Shown here: positions 51,405-60,105 of the stretch, piece after piece
How the letters are laid out: the number at the start of each line of letters is the position of its first letter
Numbering within the stretch: position 1 is the first letter of the stretch
Source of the DNA: Actinomycetota bacterium
GTDB taxonomy: Bacteria; Actinomycetota; Acidimicrobiia; Acidimicrobiales; JAJPHD01
Direction: 5' to 3'
NCBI GenBank assembly: GCA_021325455.1
Contig: JAJPHD010000026.1
Location: 248,001-312,000, forward strand
Length of the DNA stretch: 64,000 nt
Made by a program: the position numbers and the translations under genes
Notes under the pieces: model-generated
The model's input: the letters and a program-made list of their open reading frames with translations, nothing else
Database searches by the model: none
Told to the model about the DNA's origin: nothing

Positions 51405-51677
51405 TCACCGGCGGCCCTTGGAGGCCTGGAACTCGTCCCAGGCCCCCGAGATCCTGAGCAGCTTGGCCACCGTCTCCGTGGGCTGAGCCCCCTGGGAGAG
51501 CCATTGGATGGCCCGGGCGTTGTCGATCACCACTCCGGAGGGCTCCGAGCGGGGCGTGTAGGTGCCCAGTATCTCGATGAAGCGCCCATTGCGGGGTGAC
51601 CGGCTGTCGGCGGCCACCACCCGGTAGGTGGGTTGCTTCTTCTTGCCCATCCGGGTGAGACGGAGCTTCACAGCCAC
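51405..51677 (-). CDS. rpsP: Ribosomal protein S16
   Basis: A 90-residue small-subunit assembly protein. The start MAVKLRLTRMGKKKQPTYRV and the segments RSPRNGRFIEILGTYTP and RAIQWLSQGAQPTETVAKLL are typical. It is followed closely by khpA (7-base gap) and preceded by ffh (20 bases), the standard ffh-rpsP-khpA-rimM-trmD-rplS run. Confidence 0.96.
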   Translation of the reverse strand: MAVKLRLTRMGKKKQPTYRVVAADSRSPRNGRFIEILGTYTPRSEPSGVVIDNARAIQWLSQGAQPTETVAKLLRISGAWDEFQASKGRR

Positions 51678-51697
51678 TTGCTTGTCCTCTCCTTCTT

Positions 51698-53098
51698 CTA
51701 CCTGGGGCGCAGCGGGCTGAGGTCCCGCGGCGCGTTGCGAAGCGGCGGAGTGACCCGACCGGCTCCCCGCTTGCCCTTCTTCTTCTTGTTGCCCCCGGAC
51801 CGCTTGGTGGCCTTGGGCATCAACCCCAGGCTCCGCATGGCCGCCTGAGCCTCGCCGAAGCGCTTGAGCAGCTGGTTGACGTCGGCCACCGACCGCCCGC
51901 TGCCGTTGGCTATCCGGGACCGGCGGGACCCGTTGATTATCGAGGGATCGTGGCGCTCCTCGGGGGTCATGGAGTGGATGATGGCCTCCACCCAGTCCAT
52001 CTCCCTCTCGTCGAAGTCCGCTTGGCGGAGCTCCTTTGGAACTCCGGGCATCATGCCCAAGAGCCCCTTCAGCGGGCCCATGCGGCGCACCTGCTGCAGC
52101 TGCTCCAGGAAGTCCTCCAGCGTGAACCGGCCCTCCTGCAACCGGGTGGCCCCCCGGGCCGCCACCTCCTGGTCGTAGGTGCGCTCCGCCTGCTCTATGA
52201 GGGAGAGCACGTCACCCATCCCGAGGATGCGGCTGGCCATGCGGTCGGGATAGAAGGCGTCGAAGTCGGCCAGCTTCTCGCCGGTGGAGGCGAAGGCGAT
52301 GGGCTTCCCCACCACCTCCTTGACCGATAGGGCCGCTCCGCCGCGGGCGTCCCCGTCCAGCTTGGTGAGGATGACGCCGTCCAGGGCCAGGGTGGAATGG
52401 AAGGCCTGGGCCGTGTTGACCGCATCCTGGCCGGTCATGGCGTCTATGACGAGGAAGGTGTAGCCCGGCTCCACCGCCTCGGAGATGCGGCGGACCTCGT
52501 CCATGAGCTCGGCGTCGATGGTGAGCCGCCCGGCGGTGTCAACCACCACCACATCGCGTCCCCGCCGGCGGGCCTCCTCCACCCCTCCCCTGGCCACCGC
52601 CACAGGGTCGCTGGCCTCGCTCCAGAACTGCACCCCGGCCTGGTTGGCCAGGACCCTCAGCTGTTCCACGGCCGCCGGCCGCTGCAGGTCGGCCCCCACG
52701 AGCAGGGGCTGGCGGCCCTGCTGCTTGAACCACCGGCCGAGCTTGGCGGCGGCGGTGGTCTTGCCCGAGCCCTGCAGCCCCGCCAGCAGCACCACCGTGG
52801 GGGGCCGCGAGGCATAGGAGATGCGCAGCGGCTCCCCGCCCAGGACGTTGGTCAGCTCCTCGTTGACGATCTTTATGACCTGCTGGGCAGGCGTGAGGCT
52901 CTTGGACAGCTCGGCCCCGACGCAACGCTCCCGGATGCGGGCCACCATGGCCTTGACCACGTTGAAGTTGACGTCGGCCTCGAGGAGGGCGAGGCGTATC
53001 TCCCTCAGGGCCTGGTCCACCTCGGCCTCGCCCAGGCGGCCACGGCCCCGGAGGCGGGTGAAGATGGCGTCGAAGCGGTCGGACAGGGACTCGAACAT
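51698..53098 (-). CDS. ffh: Signal recognition particle protein Ffh (SRP54)
   Basis: A 466-residue GTPase that binds 4.5S RNA and signal sequences. The N domain is followed by the G domain with GLQGSGKTTAAAK, DTAGRL and TKLDGDARGG, then the Met-rich M domain (LKGLLGMMPGVPKELRQ, RRSRIANGSGRSVADVNQLL). The tail is Lys/Arg-rich. ATG 53098 (MFESLSDRFD) is the natural start. No SRP RNA gene is visible near it. It sits downstream of ftsY, its receptor. Confidence 0.96.
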   Translation of the reverse strand: MFESLSDRFDAIFTRLRGRGRLGEAEVDQALREIRLALLEADVNFNVVKAMVARIRERCVGAELSKSLTPAQQVIKIVNEELTNVLGGEPLRISYASRPPTVVLLAGLQGSGKTTAAAKLGRWFKQQGRQPLLVGADLQRPAAVEQLRVLANQAGVQFWSEASDPVAVARGGVEEARRRGRDVVVVDTAGRLTIDAELMDEVRRISEAVEPGYTFLVIDAMTGQDAVNTAQAFHSTLALDGVILTKLDGDARGGAALSVKEVVGKPIAFASTGEKLADFDAFYPDRMASRILGMGDVLSLIEQAERTYDQEVAARGATRLQEGRFTLEDFLEQLQQVRRMGPLKGLLGMMPGVPKELRQADFDEREMDWVEAIIHSMTPEERHDPSIINGSRRSRIANGSGRSVADVNQLLKRFGEAQAAMRSLGLMPKATKRSGGNKKKKGKRGAGRVTPPLRNAPRDLSPLRPR

Positions 53099-53148
53099 GC
53101 AGCCCCCCAGGCTACCCGTGCTCGCTGATGGCGCCTTCCCCCGGGTCC

Positions 53149-53164
53149 GGGGCCAAATGGCCCC
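53149..53164 (-). terminator. Small palindrome between ftsY and ffh
   Basis: GGGGCCA-AA-TGGCCCC, 7-bp arms, in the 125-base ftsY-ffh gap. It may attenuate or separate transcripts. The loop is short, so only about five base pairs would form. Confidence 0.3.
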
Positions 53165-53223
53165 GTGGTCACCCAGCCGTCCCCCGGCCACTCACGCCGG
53201 TGCCCGACCCGAGGGGCCCGGCC

Positions 53224-54465
53224 CTACTCGAAGAGGGCCTCGACGAACTCCTCAGGGTCGAAGTCCACCAGGTCGGAGGGTGCCTCGCCCAGCCCCACCA
53301 GCTTGATGGGGAGGCCCAGCTCTGCCTGGATGGCCAGGACGATGCCTCCCTTGGCCGTCCCGTCGAGCTTGGTGAGGACGACCCCGGTCACCCCGACCGC
53401 CTCGGCGAACTGGCGGGCCTGCACCAAGCCGTTCTGGCCCGTGGTGGCGTCGATCACGAGCAGGACCTCGTTGAGCTGGGCCGGGGGGCGCTCCGCCACC
53501 CGCTTCACCTTCTTCAGCTCCTCCATGAGGTTGACCTTGGTGTGCAGGCGCCCGGCGGTGTCGGCCAGCACCAGGTCGGCCTGGCGGGCGGCAGCCCTCT
53601 GGACGGCGTCGAAGACCACCGAGCCGGGGTCACCGCCCTCTGCCCCCCGCACCAGGTCGGCCCCCACCCGCTTGGCCCACAGCTCCAACTGCTCGGCGGC
53701 GGCCGCCCGGAACGTGTCCCCGGCGGCCATCACCACGCTGCGCCCGGCCTCGGCCTCCCGCATGCCCACCTTGCCGATGGTCGTGGTCTTGCCCACGCCG
53801 TTCACGCCCACGAAGAGCCAGACATTGGCGGGCCCGGGAGCCAGGTGCATCGTGCGGTCCCCCGCCGAGAGGGCGGCCTTGAGATCCTCCTTGAGGGAGG
53901 CCAGCAGCTCGGGCGGGGTGCGGACCTCACCCGCCTTCACTTTGGCCCGGAGCTGGTCCAGGAGAGCCGTCGTCCTGGCGATGCCGACGTCAGCCAGGAC
54001 CAGGGCCTCCTCCAGCTCCTCCCAGGTCTGGTCGTCGATCCGCTCGCGGCCGGCCACCCCGCCCAGGTGCCCGGAGAGGAGGGCCCTGGCCTTGACCAGC
54101 CTGTCGCGGAAGCGGGGCCGCGGCGGCGCCGCGGGCGGGGCCGGGGCCTCCTCGGGGGCCGGGGCCGGGGGGGCGGGGGCCTCTCCGGGAGGGGCCTGCG
54201 GCGCGGGAGCGAAGGCCTCCTCCACTCTGGCCGCCAGGTCCGGGTCCACCTCGGTGAGAGGCGGAGGGGCGGCCCCGGAGACGGCGGGCGGTGACTCAGC
54301 CGGTGCGCCCGCTGCCCGCTCAGGCGTGGCCGGCGGGGGGGGCGGCGGCTCCAGCTCCACCCTGCGGCTCCGCCGGCGGCCAAGGGCCACCGTGCTCACG
54401 CTCACCAGGGCGACCAGCAGCACGAAGGCCAGCACGGCCAAGGCCAGGACAAGGTCGGAGGGCAT
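53224..54465 (-). CDS. ftsY: Signal recognition particle receptor FtsY
   Basis: A 413-residue SRP receptor. An N-terminal membrane anchor (LVLALAVLAFVLLVALVSVS, residues 5-24) is followed by a Pro/Ala-rich acidic linker to about residue 105 and then the NG domain: GVNGVGKTTTIGK, DTAGRLHTKVNLMEEL, TKLDGTAKGG, LVGLGEAPSDLVDFDPEEFV. An anchored FtsY is common in actinobacteria. It is between smc and ffh, the usual order. Confidence 0.96.
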   Translation of the reverse strand: MPSDLVLALAVLAFVLLVALVSVSTVALGRRRSRRVELEPPPPPPATPERAAGAPAESPPAVSGAAPPPLTEVDPDLAARVEEAFAPAPQAPPGEAPAPPAPAPEEAPAPPAAPPRPRFRDRLVKARALLSGHLGGVAGRERIDDQTWEELEEALVLADVGIARTTALLDQLRAKVKAGEVRTPPELLASLKEDLKAALSAGDRTMHLAPGPANVWLFVGVNGVGKTTTIGKVGMREAEAGRSVVMAAGDTFRAAAAEQLELWAKRVGADLVRGAEGGDPGSVVFDAVQRAAARQADLVLADTAGRLHTKVNLMEELKKVKRVAERPPAQLNEVLLVIDATTGQNGLVQARQFAEAVGVTGVVLTKLDGTAKGGIVLAIQAELGLPIKLVGLGEAPSDLVDFDPEEFVEALFE

Positions 54466-54521
54466 CGACCAGGAAGCCTAGAGACCGGTCGGCGCCCCTT
54501 GGTGCCCGTCCGGACGGGTCC

Positions 54522-57500
54522 TCAGCTGCGGGCCGCCACCCGCTCGCAGACCACCCGTGAGGACCCTCCCGGCTGCATTGTCACCCCGTAGAGGCAGTCC
54601 GCCATCTCCATGGTCCTGCGCTGGTGGCTGACGATCAGCAGCTGGGCATCGGTCCTGAACTCTCTTACCAGGTTGAGGAAGCGGTGGAGGTTCACGTCGT
54701 CCAGGGCCGCCTCCACCTCGTCCATGATGTAGAAGGGTGAGGGCCGGCTCCGGTAGACGGCGCACAGGAAGGCCAGTGCCACCAGCGAGCGCTCACCTCC
54801 CGACAGCAGCGAGAGCTTGCGGACCTGCTTGCCCGCCGGCCGGGCCGAGATCTCCACGCCCGTCTCCAGGAGGTTGGTGGGGTCGGTGAGGCTGAGTGAG
54901 CCCGAGCCTCCCGGGAACAGGGTGGCCACCAGGTCGGAGAAGTGACGGGCCACGTCGTCGTAGGCGGCGGAGAACACCGCCACGATCTCGGCGTCGATGG
55001 CCCGGATGACCTTGGCCAGCTCCCGCCGGGCCGCCTTCACGTCCTCCAGCTGCCCATCGAGGAAGCGGGACCGCTCCTCCAGGGACTCCAGCTCGGCCAC
55101 GGCCAGGGGGTTCACCGGCCCCAGCAGGCGGAGCTCGCGCTCGAGGTCGCGGGCCCGCTGCCCGGGGGTGGTCCCCGGGGGCAGCTCGGGACAGGGCGCC
55201 CCCAGGGCGGACTCCGGCTCCACATCGAGGTCCCGCCGCAACCCCTCCACAGCCGCCTCCCGCCTGAGGCGCAGCTCGGTCAGCTGGATCTCGTTCCGCT
55301 GGATCCTCTCCTGAACCTCGGCCAAGGTCCTCTCCAGGGCCACCCGCTCCTGCCGCAGCCGGGACAGGGCCGCCCCCTGCTCGCCCACCAGCGAGAGCCG
55401 CTGGCGCCGCTGGGCCTGCAAGGCCTCGAGCTCCGAGTCCAGGCGCCGCTCGCAGCTGGTGGCCACCTGGCCCAGGCGGGTGATGGCCACCAGGGCCGCC
55501 TCCAGCCCCTCCCGGCGTGCCTCCGCCTCCTGGCGAGCCTTCACGCTGGCGGCCAGCCGCTCCTCGATCTCCTCCAGCCTGCGTCCCAGCAGGGCCCGGC
55601 GCTCCTCTATCCCGGCCCAGCGGACCTCGAAGTCGTGGCGGCGCCCACCCACCTCGGCCTGGCGCCTCTCCAGGTCCCCCAGCACCTCCTCGAGCCGGTG
55701 CCACCGGGCCTCCTCCTCGGCCTCAGCCAGCTCGGCCGCCCCCAACTGAGACTCCAGCTCGGCCACCTCCCGGGCCGTCTCCTCGGCTCGCCGGCGCAGC
55801 TCGTCCCTCCGCTGCTCCAGCCCCCGGGCCTCAACCCTGACCCGGGAAAGCTCGGCCTCCGCCCTCTGCAGGTCGTCGGCGGCCCGGCCCATGCGCTCGT
55901 CGTTGGCATCCAGGCTGGCCTGGAGGCGACCCTCTTCGGCCCTGACCCGCTCCCGCTCCTCGAGCCTTTTCCGGTGGCGGTCCCGGGCCCTGTCCAGGGC
56001 CTGCTCGGCCCCCTCGGTGCGGGACCGGGCCTCGGCCAGCGCCGAGCCCGTCGCCCCGGACCCGGGGTCACCCACGCGCCACCCGTCGGGCCCGAAGCGG
56101 TCCCCGCCCCGGCTCACGACCACCTGGGCCGGGCTGGCCAGGTGGGCATCGAGCGCCGACCTCCAGTCGCCCTCGACCACTACCACGGGGGCCAGGAGAT
56201 GGCGAAGGGCCCGGCCCACGGCAGGGTCGGGCGACCTCACGTGAGCCAGGAGGGAACCCTGGCCCTCTGGCTCCCCGGTCGCCGGGGGGGACCCTTCCCC
56301 TTCGCCGGCGGCTATGACGGTCCCGCTCGCACCCTCGGCCGCCAGCCTCTCCAGGGCGCCGACCGCCTCGGCCAGGCCCCGCACCACGACCGAGGCCACG
56401 GCCTCACCCGCCCCGGCCCTGAAGGCCAGCTCCCATCCAGGGTCCACCTCCACCAGCTCGGCCAGGGTGCCGAGCAGCCCCGGGGCGCCCTGCAGATGGC
56501 GCAGGCCCCCACGCGCTCGCACGTCCTCGAGGGCCAGGGCCAGGGCCTCTGCCCGAGCCGCCCAGGCCCGGACCTCCTCCTCGAGGGCCGCCACCTCGGC
56601 CTGGGCCGCCCCCACCTCGGCCTCCGCCTCACGGCGGCGGCGCTCGGCCTGCTCCAGGTCCGCCACGATGGGGCTCTCGGCCTGGTCGGCGGCAGCCAGC
56701 TCGGCCCGGTGGGCCCCCGCCTCTGCCACCAGGTCGGAGATTCTGGCCTGCAGACCGGCAAGGGCCTGCCCCAGGTGCTCCTGCTGGGACCGGTCCCTCT
56801 CCAGGGCCTGGCGGAGCACGCCCAGCCGGCCCCGCAGCTCGCCCAGGGAGGGCCCCTGGCGGCGCCTCTCCGGGAAGAGGGCGCCCTGGCGGCCGGGAGC
56901 GGCAACCAGCCCCTCAGCTCGCAGGGTCGCCTCGGCTGCCTCCCTCTCCCGGGCCAGGCCGGCTTCGGCCTCCTCCAGGTCGGCCCGCTGGGGACCGAGG
57001 GCCTCAGCCTCCCGGTCAGCGGCAGCCAGGGCGGCCCTGACGCTGGCACCCTCCGCCTCGAGGGCCGCCACCACCCCGGCGTCCACGGTGGTGGAGAGAG
57101 AGCGCTCCAGGGAGCGGAGCCTCTCGGCTATCACCCCCCGCAGGCCCCGAGCTCGCTCCCGCAGCCGCTCCAACCTCCCGATGGCGAGGTTGAGGTCCTC
57201 CACGCCGTTGGTGGAGACCACCCGCTCCGCCTCGGCCACCTGCTCGTCCAGGAGGCGCAGCCGGTCCCTCAGCTCCCGGCCCTTGGACTCCAGCTCCGTG
57301 CCCGCCGCCACCGCCGCCTCGACCCGGGCCCCCGCCTCCGACAGCTCCTTCCCCGCCAGGTGGAGACGCAGGGACCGGTGCTCGGCGACCATGGAGTCAT
57401 AGCGACGGGAGGCCTCGGCCTGGCGCTCGAGAGGACGCATCTGCCTGCGGACCTCCCTCAGCAGGTCCTGCAGCCGTGCCAGGTCGCCCTCCGTCGCCGC

Positions 57501-58043
57501 CAGCCGGCGCTCGGTCCGCTCCCGCCGGCGCCGGTACTTGAGGACGCCGGCAGCCTCCTCGATGATCGAGCGGCGGTCCTCGGGGCGCGCCCCCAGCACG
57601 GAGTCCAGCTGCCCCTGCCCCAGGATCACGTGCTGCTGGCGGCCCACGCCGGTGTCCGAGAGCAGCTCCTGGACGTCCAGCAGCCGGCACGGGGCGCCGT
57701 TCATGGCGTACTCGCTCTCACCCGACCGCCACAACGTGCGGGTGATGGTCACCTCGCTCAGCCCTATGGGAAGCAGGCCCGAGGAGTTGTCGATGGTGAG
57801 GCTCACCTCGGCCCGGCCCAGGGCCGGCCGGCGCTCGGAGCCGGCGAAGATGACGTCCTCCATCTTGGAGGACCGGACGGTGCGGGGCCCCTGGGCCCCG
57901 AGCACCCAGGCCACGGCGTCGACGACGTTGGACTTGCCGCTGCCGTTGGGCCCGACCACCACCGTGATCCCCGGCTCGAGCTCCAGGGTCGTCGGGTCGG
58001 CGAAGGACTTGAAGCCCTTGAGGGTGAGGGTCCTTAGGAACAC
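54522..58043 (-). CDS. smc: Chromosome segregation protein SMC
   Basis: A 1173-residue condensin ATPase. The N-terminal Walker A is GPNGSGKSNVVDAVAWVLG (about residues 32-50). Two long Arg/Glu/Ala-rich coiled coils flank a hinge around residues 500-660 (LRHLQGAPGLLGTLAELVEV marks its start). The C-terminus has the ABC signature KLSLLSGGERSLVALAFLCA and Walker B PFYIMDEVEAALDDVN. It lies between mutM and ftsY, as in many actinobacteria. ScpA/ScpB are not in the window. Confidence 0.97.
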   Translation of the reverse strand: MFLRTLTLKGFKSFADPTTLELEPGITVVVGPNGSGKSNVVDAVAWVLGAQGPRTVRSSKMEDVIFAGSERRPALGRAEVSLTIDNSSGLLPIGLSEVTITRTLWRSGESEYAMNGAPCRLLDVQELLSDTGVGRQQHVILGQGQLDSVLGARPEDRRSIIEEAAGVLKYRRRRERTERRLAATEGDLARLQDLLREVRRQMRPLERQAEASRRYDSMVAEHRSLRLHLAGKELSEAGARVEAAVAAGTELESKGRELRDRLRLLDEQVAEAERVVSTNGVEDLNLAIGRLERLRERARGLRGVIAERLRSLERSLSTTVDAGVVAALEAEGASVRAALAAADREAEALGPQRADLEEAEAGLAREREAAEATLRAEGLVAAPGRQGALFPERRRQGPSLGELRGRLGVLRQALERDRSQQEHLGQALAGLQARISDLVAEAGAHRAELAAADQAESPIVADLEQAERRRREAEAEVGAAQAEVAALEEEVRAWAARAEALALALEDVRARGGLRHLQGAPGLLGTLAELVEVDPGWELAFRAGAGEAVASVVVRGLAEAVGALERLAAEGASGTVIAAGEGEGSPPATGEPEGQGSLLAHVRSPDPAVGRALRHLLAPVVVVEGDWRSALDAHLASPAQVVVSRGGDRFGPDGWRVGDPGSGATGSALAEARSRTEGAEQALDRARDRHRKRLEERERVRAEEGRLQASLDANDERMGRAADDLQRAEAELSRVRVEARGLEQRRDELRRRAEETAREVAELESQLGAAELAEAEEEARWHRLEEVLGDLERRQAEVGGRRHDFEVRWAGIEERRALLGRRLEEIEERLAASVKARQEAEARREGLEAALVAITRLGQVATSCERRLDSELEALQAQRRQRLSLVGEQGAALSRLRQERVALERTLAEVQERIQRNEIQLTELRLRREAAVEGLRRDLDVEPESALGAPCPELPPGTTPGQRARDLERELRLLGPVNPLAVAELESLEERSRFLDGQLEDVKAARRELAKVIRAIDAEIVAVFSAAYDDVARHFSDLVATLFPGGSGSLSLTDPTNLLETGVEISARPAGKQVRKLSLLSGGERSLVALAFLCAVYRSRPSPFYIMDEVEAALDDVNLHRFLNLVREFRTDAQLLIVSHQRRTMEMADCLYGVTMQPGGSSRVVCERVAARS

Positions 58044-58109
58044 GCTGGGCCCGAGGCTACTAAGGGCACGGCCCCGGGCCGGGGATCCACCCCCACCCGC
58101 CGGCGAGCC

Positions 58110-58943
58110 TCAGGACTGGCAGACCCGGCACCAGAAGGAGCTTCGCCCCCCCCATCTCTGCCTCACCACAGGGGCTTGGCAGCGGGGGCAGGGAAGACCC
58201 TCCCGGCCGTAGACCCGGTGCTGGAGCTGATAGCGGCCCGGGGCCCCGAACAAGTCCCGGTACTGGGCGTCAGCCAGCGAGGAGCCTCGGGCCCGGATGG
58301 CGGCTGCCAGGGTTCGCCCCATCGCCCGGTAGAGGGTCCCGGCCTCTTCCCGGCTCAGGCTGGCCGCCCGCCGGTCCCAGCGCAATCCCGCCGCGAAGAG
58401 GATCTCGTCGGAGTAGATGTTGCCGATGCCGGCCAGGAAGCGCTGGTCCACCAGGAGAGGCTTGAGCATGGTCCGGCGGCGGGAGAGGGCCGAGGCGAAG
58501 CGGTCCTCCTCCAGCCTGTCCTCCATGGGGTCCGGCCCCAGATGGGCAAGCTCGGGCACCGTCCCTGAGGACCGGGGACGGGACAGGAAGAGCTGGCCGA
58601 AGGTCCGTGGGTCGACGAAGCGAAGCTCCCCTCCCCCGCTCAACCCGAGCCTCACATGGGCGTGAGGGGGCGGGGGGGTGGCCTCCTCCGCCAGCAGCAG
58701 CTGGCCGCTCATCCCCAGGTGGATCACCAGGGCCTGCCCGCCGTCCAGGCGCCACAGGAGGTACTTCCCCTTCCTGCCCACCTCGAGCAGGGTCCTGCCC
58801 TCCAGGCCCGAGGCGAAGACCCGGTGGTCCGGGTGCCTCCGGACCGAGCGGAGCCCGCTCACCGCCACCGCGGTGATGCGCTGCCCGACCACGGCCTCCC
58901 TGAGGTCCCGCCGGATCGTCTCCACCTCCGGGAGCTCAGGCAC
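58110..58943 (-). CDS. mutM: Formamidopyrimidine-DNA glycosylase
   Basis: A 277-residue base-excision repair glycosylase/AP-lyase for oxidised purines. The start MPELPEVETIRRDL provides the catalytic Pro2 and Glu3; the lysine in LEVGRKGKYLL and the helix-two-turn-helix region LAGIGNIYSDEILFAAGL are present. The C-terminal zinc finger has CPRC and CRVC pairs. It lies between rnc and smc (36 and 66 bases), a typical cluster. Confidence 0.95.
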   Translation of the reverse strand: MPELPEVETIRRDLREAVVGQRITAVAVSGLRSVRRHPDHRVFASGLEGRTLLEVGRKGKYLLWRLDGGQALVIHLGMSGQLLLAEEATPPPPHAHVRLGLSGGGELRFVDPRTFGQLFLSRPRSSGTVPELAHLGPDPMEDRLEEDRFASALSRRRTMLKPLLVDQRFLAGIGNIYSDEILFAAGLRWDRRAASLSREEAGTLYRAMGRTLAAAIRARGSSLADAQYRDLFGAPGRYQLQHRVYGREGLPCPRCQAPVVRQRWGGRSSFWCRVCQS

Positions 58944-58979
58944 CGGCCATGGACCCGGACTGGGACGGCTCTGCCTGGC

Positions 58980-59765
58980 TCAGGCCTCGGACGGCTGGCC
59001 GGCGGTGGCCGCCCCCGCCTCCAGGACCCCCTTGGCCACGGGCCCGTCAAGGGCCGTGAGCCTCGTCCAGGCCTCCCGGGCCGCCGCCTGCTCCGCCTGC
59101 TTCTTGGACCTCCCCTGGCCCTGGCCGACCAGCTCCCCCTCGACCAGGACCCTGGCATAGAAGCGCTTGGCGTGGTCCGGGCCCTCGTCCCGAACCTCGT
59201 AGCGAGGCAGCTGGTCCCGCTGGCGGGCCACCAGCTCCTGCAGGCGGGTCTTGTAGTCCTGGCCGCCGGGGCCGACCGAGGCCTCCTTGATCCGGTCGCC
59301 GAGCAGCGACATCACCAGACGGGCGGCCGGCACCCATCCCCCGTCGAGGTACACGGCTCCGATCACCGCCTCGGTGGCGTCGGCCAGGATCGACGACTTC
59401 TCCCTGCCGCCGGACGCGTCCTCACCCTTGCCGAGGAGAAGGGCCGAGCCCACGTCGAGGGAGTTGGCCACCTCGGCCAGGGTCTCGGAGTTGACCACGG
59501 CCGCCCTGACCTTGGCCAGCTCGCCCTCGGGGAGGTCCGGGTACGAGCGGAAGATGTGGTCGGTGACGACCAGGCCCAGCACGGCGTCGCCCAGGAACTC
59601 GAGCCGCTCGTTGGACTCCTGGCCCGGTGTCTCGGCGCACCAGGACCGGTGGGCCATGGCCAGCGCCAGCAGCTCCGGGCGCTGGAACTCCCATTCCAGC
59701 CGATCAGCCAGGGCCGCGAGCTGCTCGCGGTTGCCGTCCGGGCCCAGGCTTCGCCCCTGGCTCAG
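58980..59765 (-). CDS. rnc: Ribonuclease III, probable CUG start
   Basis: A 261-residue double-strand-specific RNase. The catalytic signature NERLEFLGDAVLGLVVTD and the second acidic region (ADATEAVIGAVYLDGG) are complete; the double-stranded RNA-binding domain ends with GRSKKQAEQAAAREAW. The N-terminal helix (LADRLEWEFQRPELLALAMAH) clearly belongs to the protein, but no ATG, GTG or TTG precedes it in frame; the first ATG (59657) is inside it. CTG 59765 overlaps the acpP stop (CTGA) and has GGAGG four bases upstream. I use it as the start. Confidence 0.9.
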   Translation of the reverse strand: MSQGRSLGPDGNREQLAALADRLEWEFQRPELLALAMAHRSWCAETPGQESNERLEFLGDAVLGLVVTDHIFRSYPDLPEGELAKVRAAVVNSETLAEVANSLDVGSALLLGKGEDASGGREKSSILADATEAVIGAVYLDGGWVPAARLVMSLLGDRIKEASVGPGGQDYKTRLQELVARQRDQLPRYEVRDEGPDHAKRFYARVLVEGELVGQGQGRSKKQAEQAAAREAWTRLTALDGPVAKGVLEAGAATAGQPSEA

Positions 59766-60061
59766 GGCTCCTCCAAGCGGGCCATCACGTAGTCCACGGC
59801 ATCCCGGACCGTCTTCAGGTCCTCCAGGTCCTCGTCATCGATGCGGAAGTCCTCCACCTGGTCCCCGAGCGCCTCCTCCAGCGCCTCCACCAGCTCGATG
59901 AGGGCCAGGGAGTCGGCGTTCAGGTCCTCCGAGAACGACGAGCCCTCCGAGATGCGGCTGGGGTCGATCTCGAGGATGTCCGCCAGCTGCACGCGGATCA
60001 GGTCCAGCACCTGGTGGCGGTCCATCGACACATGGTTGGCGGCCGGGCTGTCGGGGGGCAA
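59762..60061 (-). CDS. acpP: Acyl carrier protein
   Basis: An acyl carrier for fatty-acid synthesis. The phosphopantetheine attachment serine is in DLNADSLALIELVEAL; acidic helices and length are normal. TTG 60061 has GGAG seven bases upstream and gives 99 residues; ATG 60025 (MDRHQVLDLIRVQL) gives a more typical 87-residue protein but lacks a Shine-Dalgarno. It is between plsX and rnc, the common plsX-acpP-rnc order, and its stop overlaps the proposed rnc start. Confidence 0.93.
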   Translation of the reverse strand: MPPDSPAANHVSMDRHQVLDLIRVQLADILEIDPSRISEGSSFSEDLNADSLALIELVEALEEALGDQVEDFRIDDEDLEDLKTVRDAVDYVMARLEEP

Positions 60062-60105
60062 GGCTGCGCTCCGGTGATCGTGGCTATGGGACGACAGGAT
60101 GATAG

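Noticed and set aside
51698-53223. Search for the 4.5S/SRP RNA gene near ffh
   Set aside because: No SRP RNA-like hairpin with a GGAA-type tetraloop and the SRP core was visible in the gaps around ffh and ftsY.
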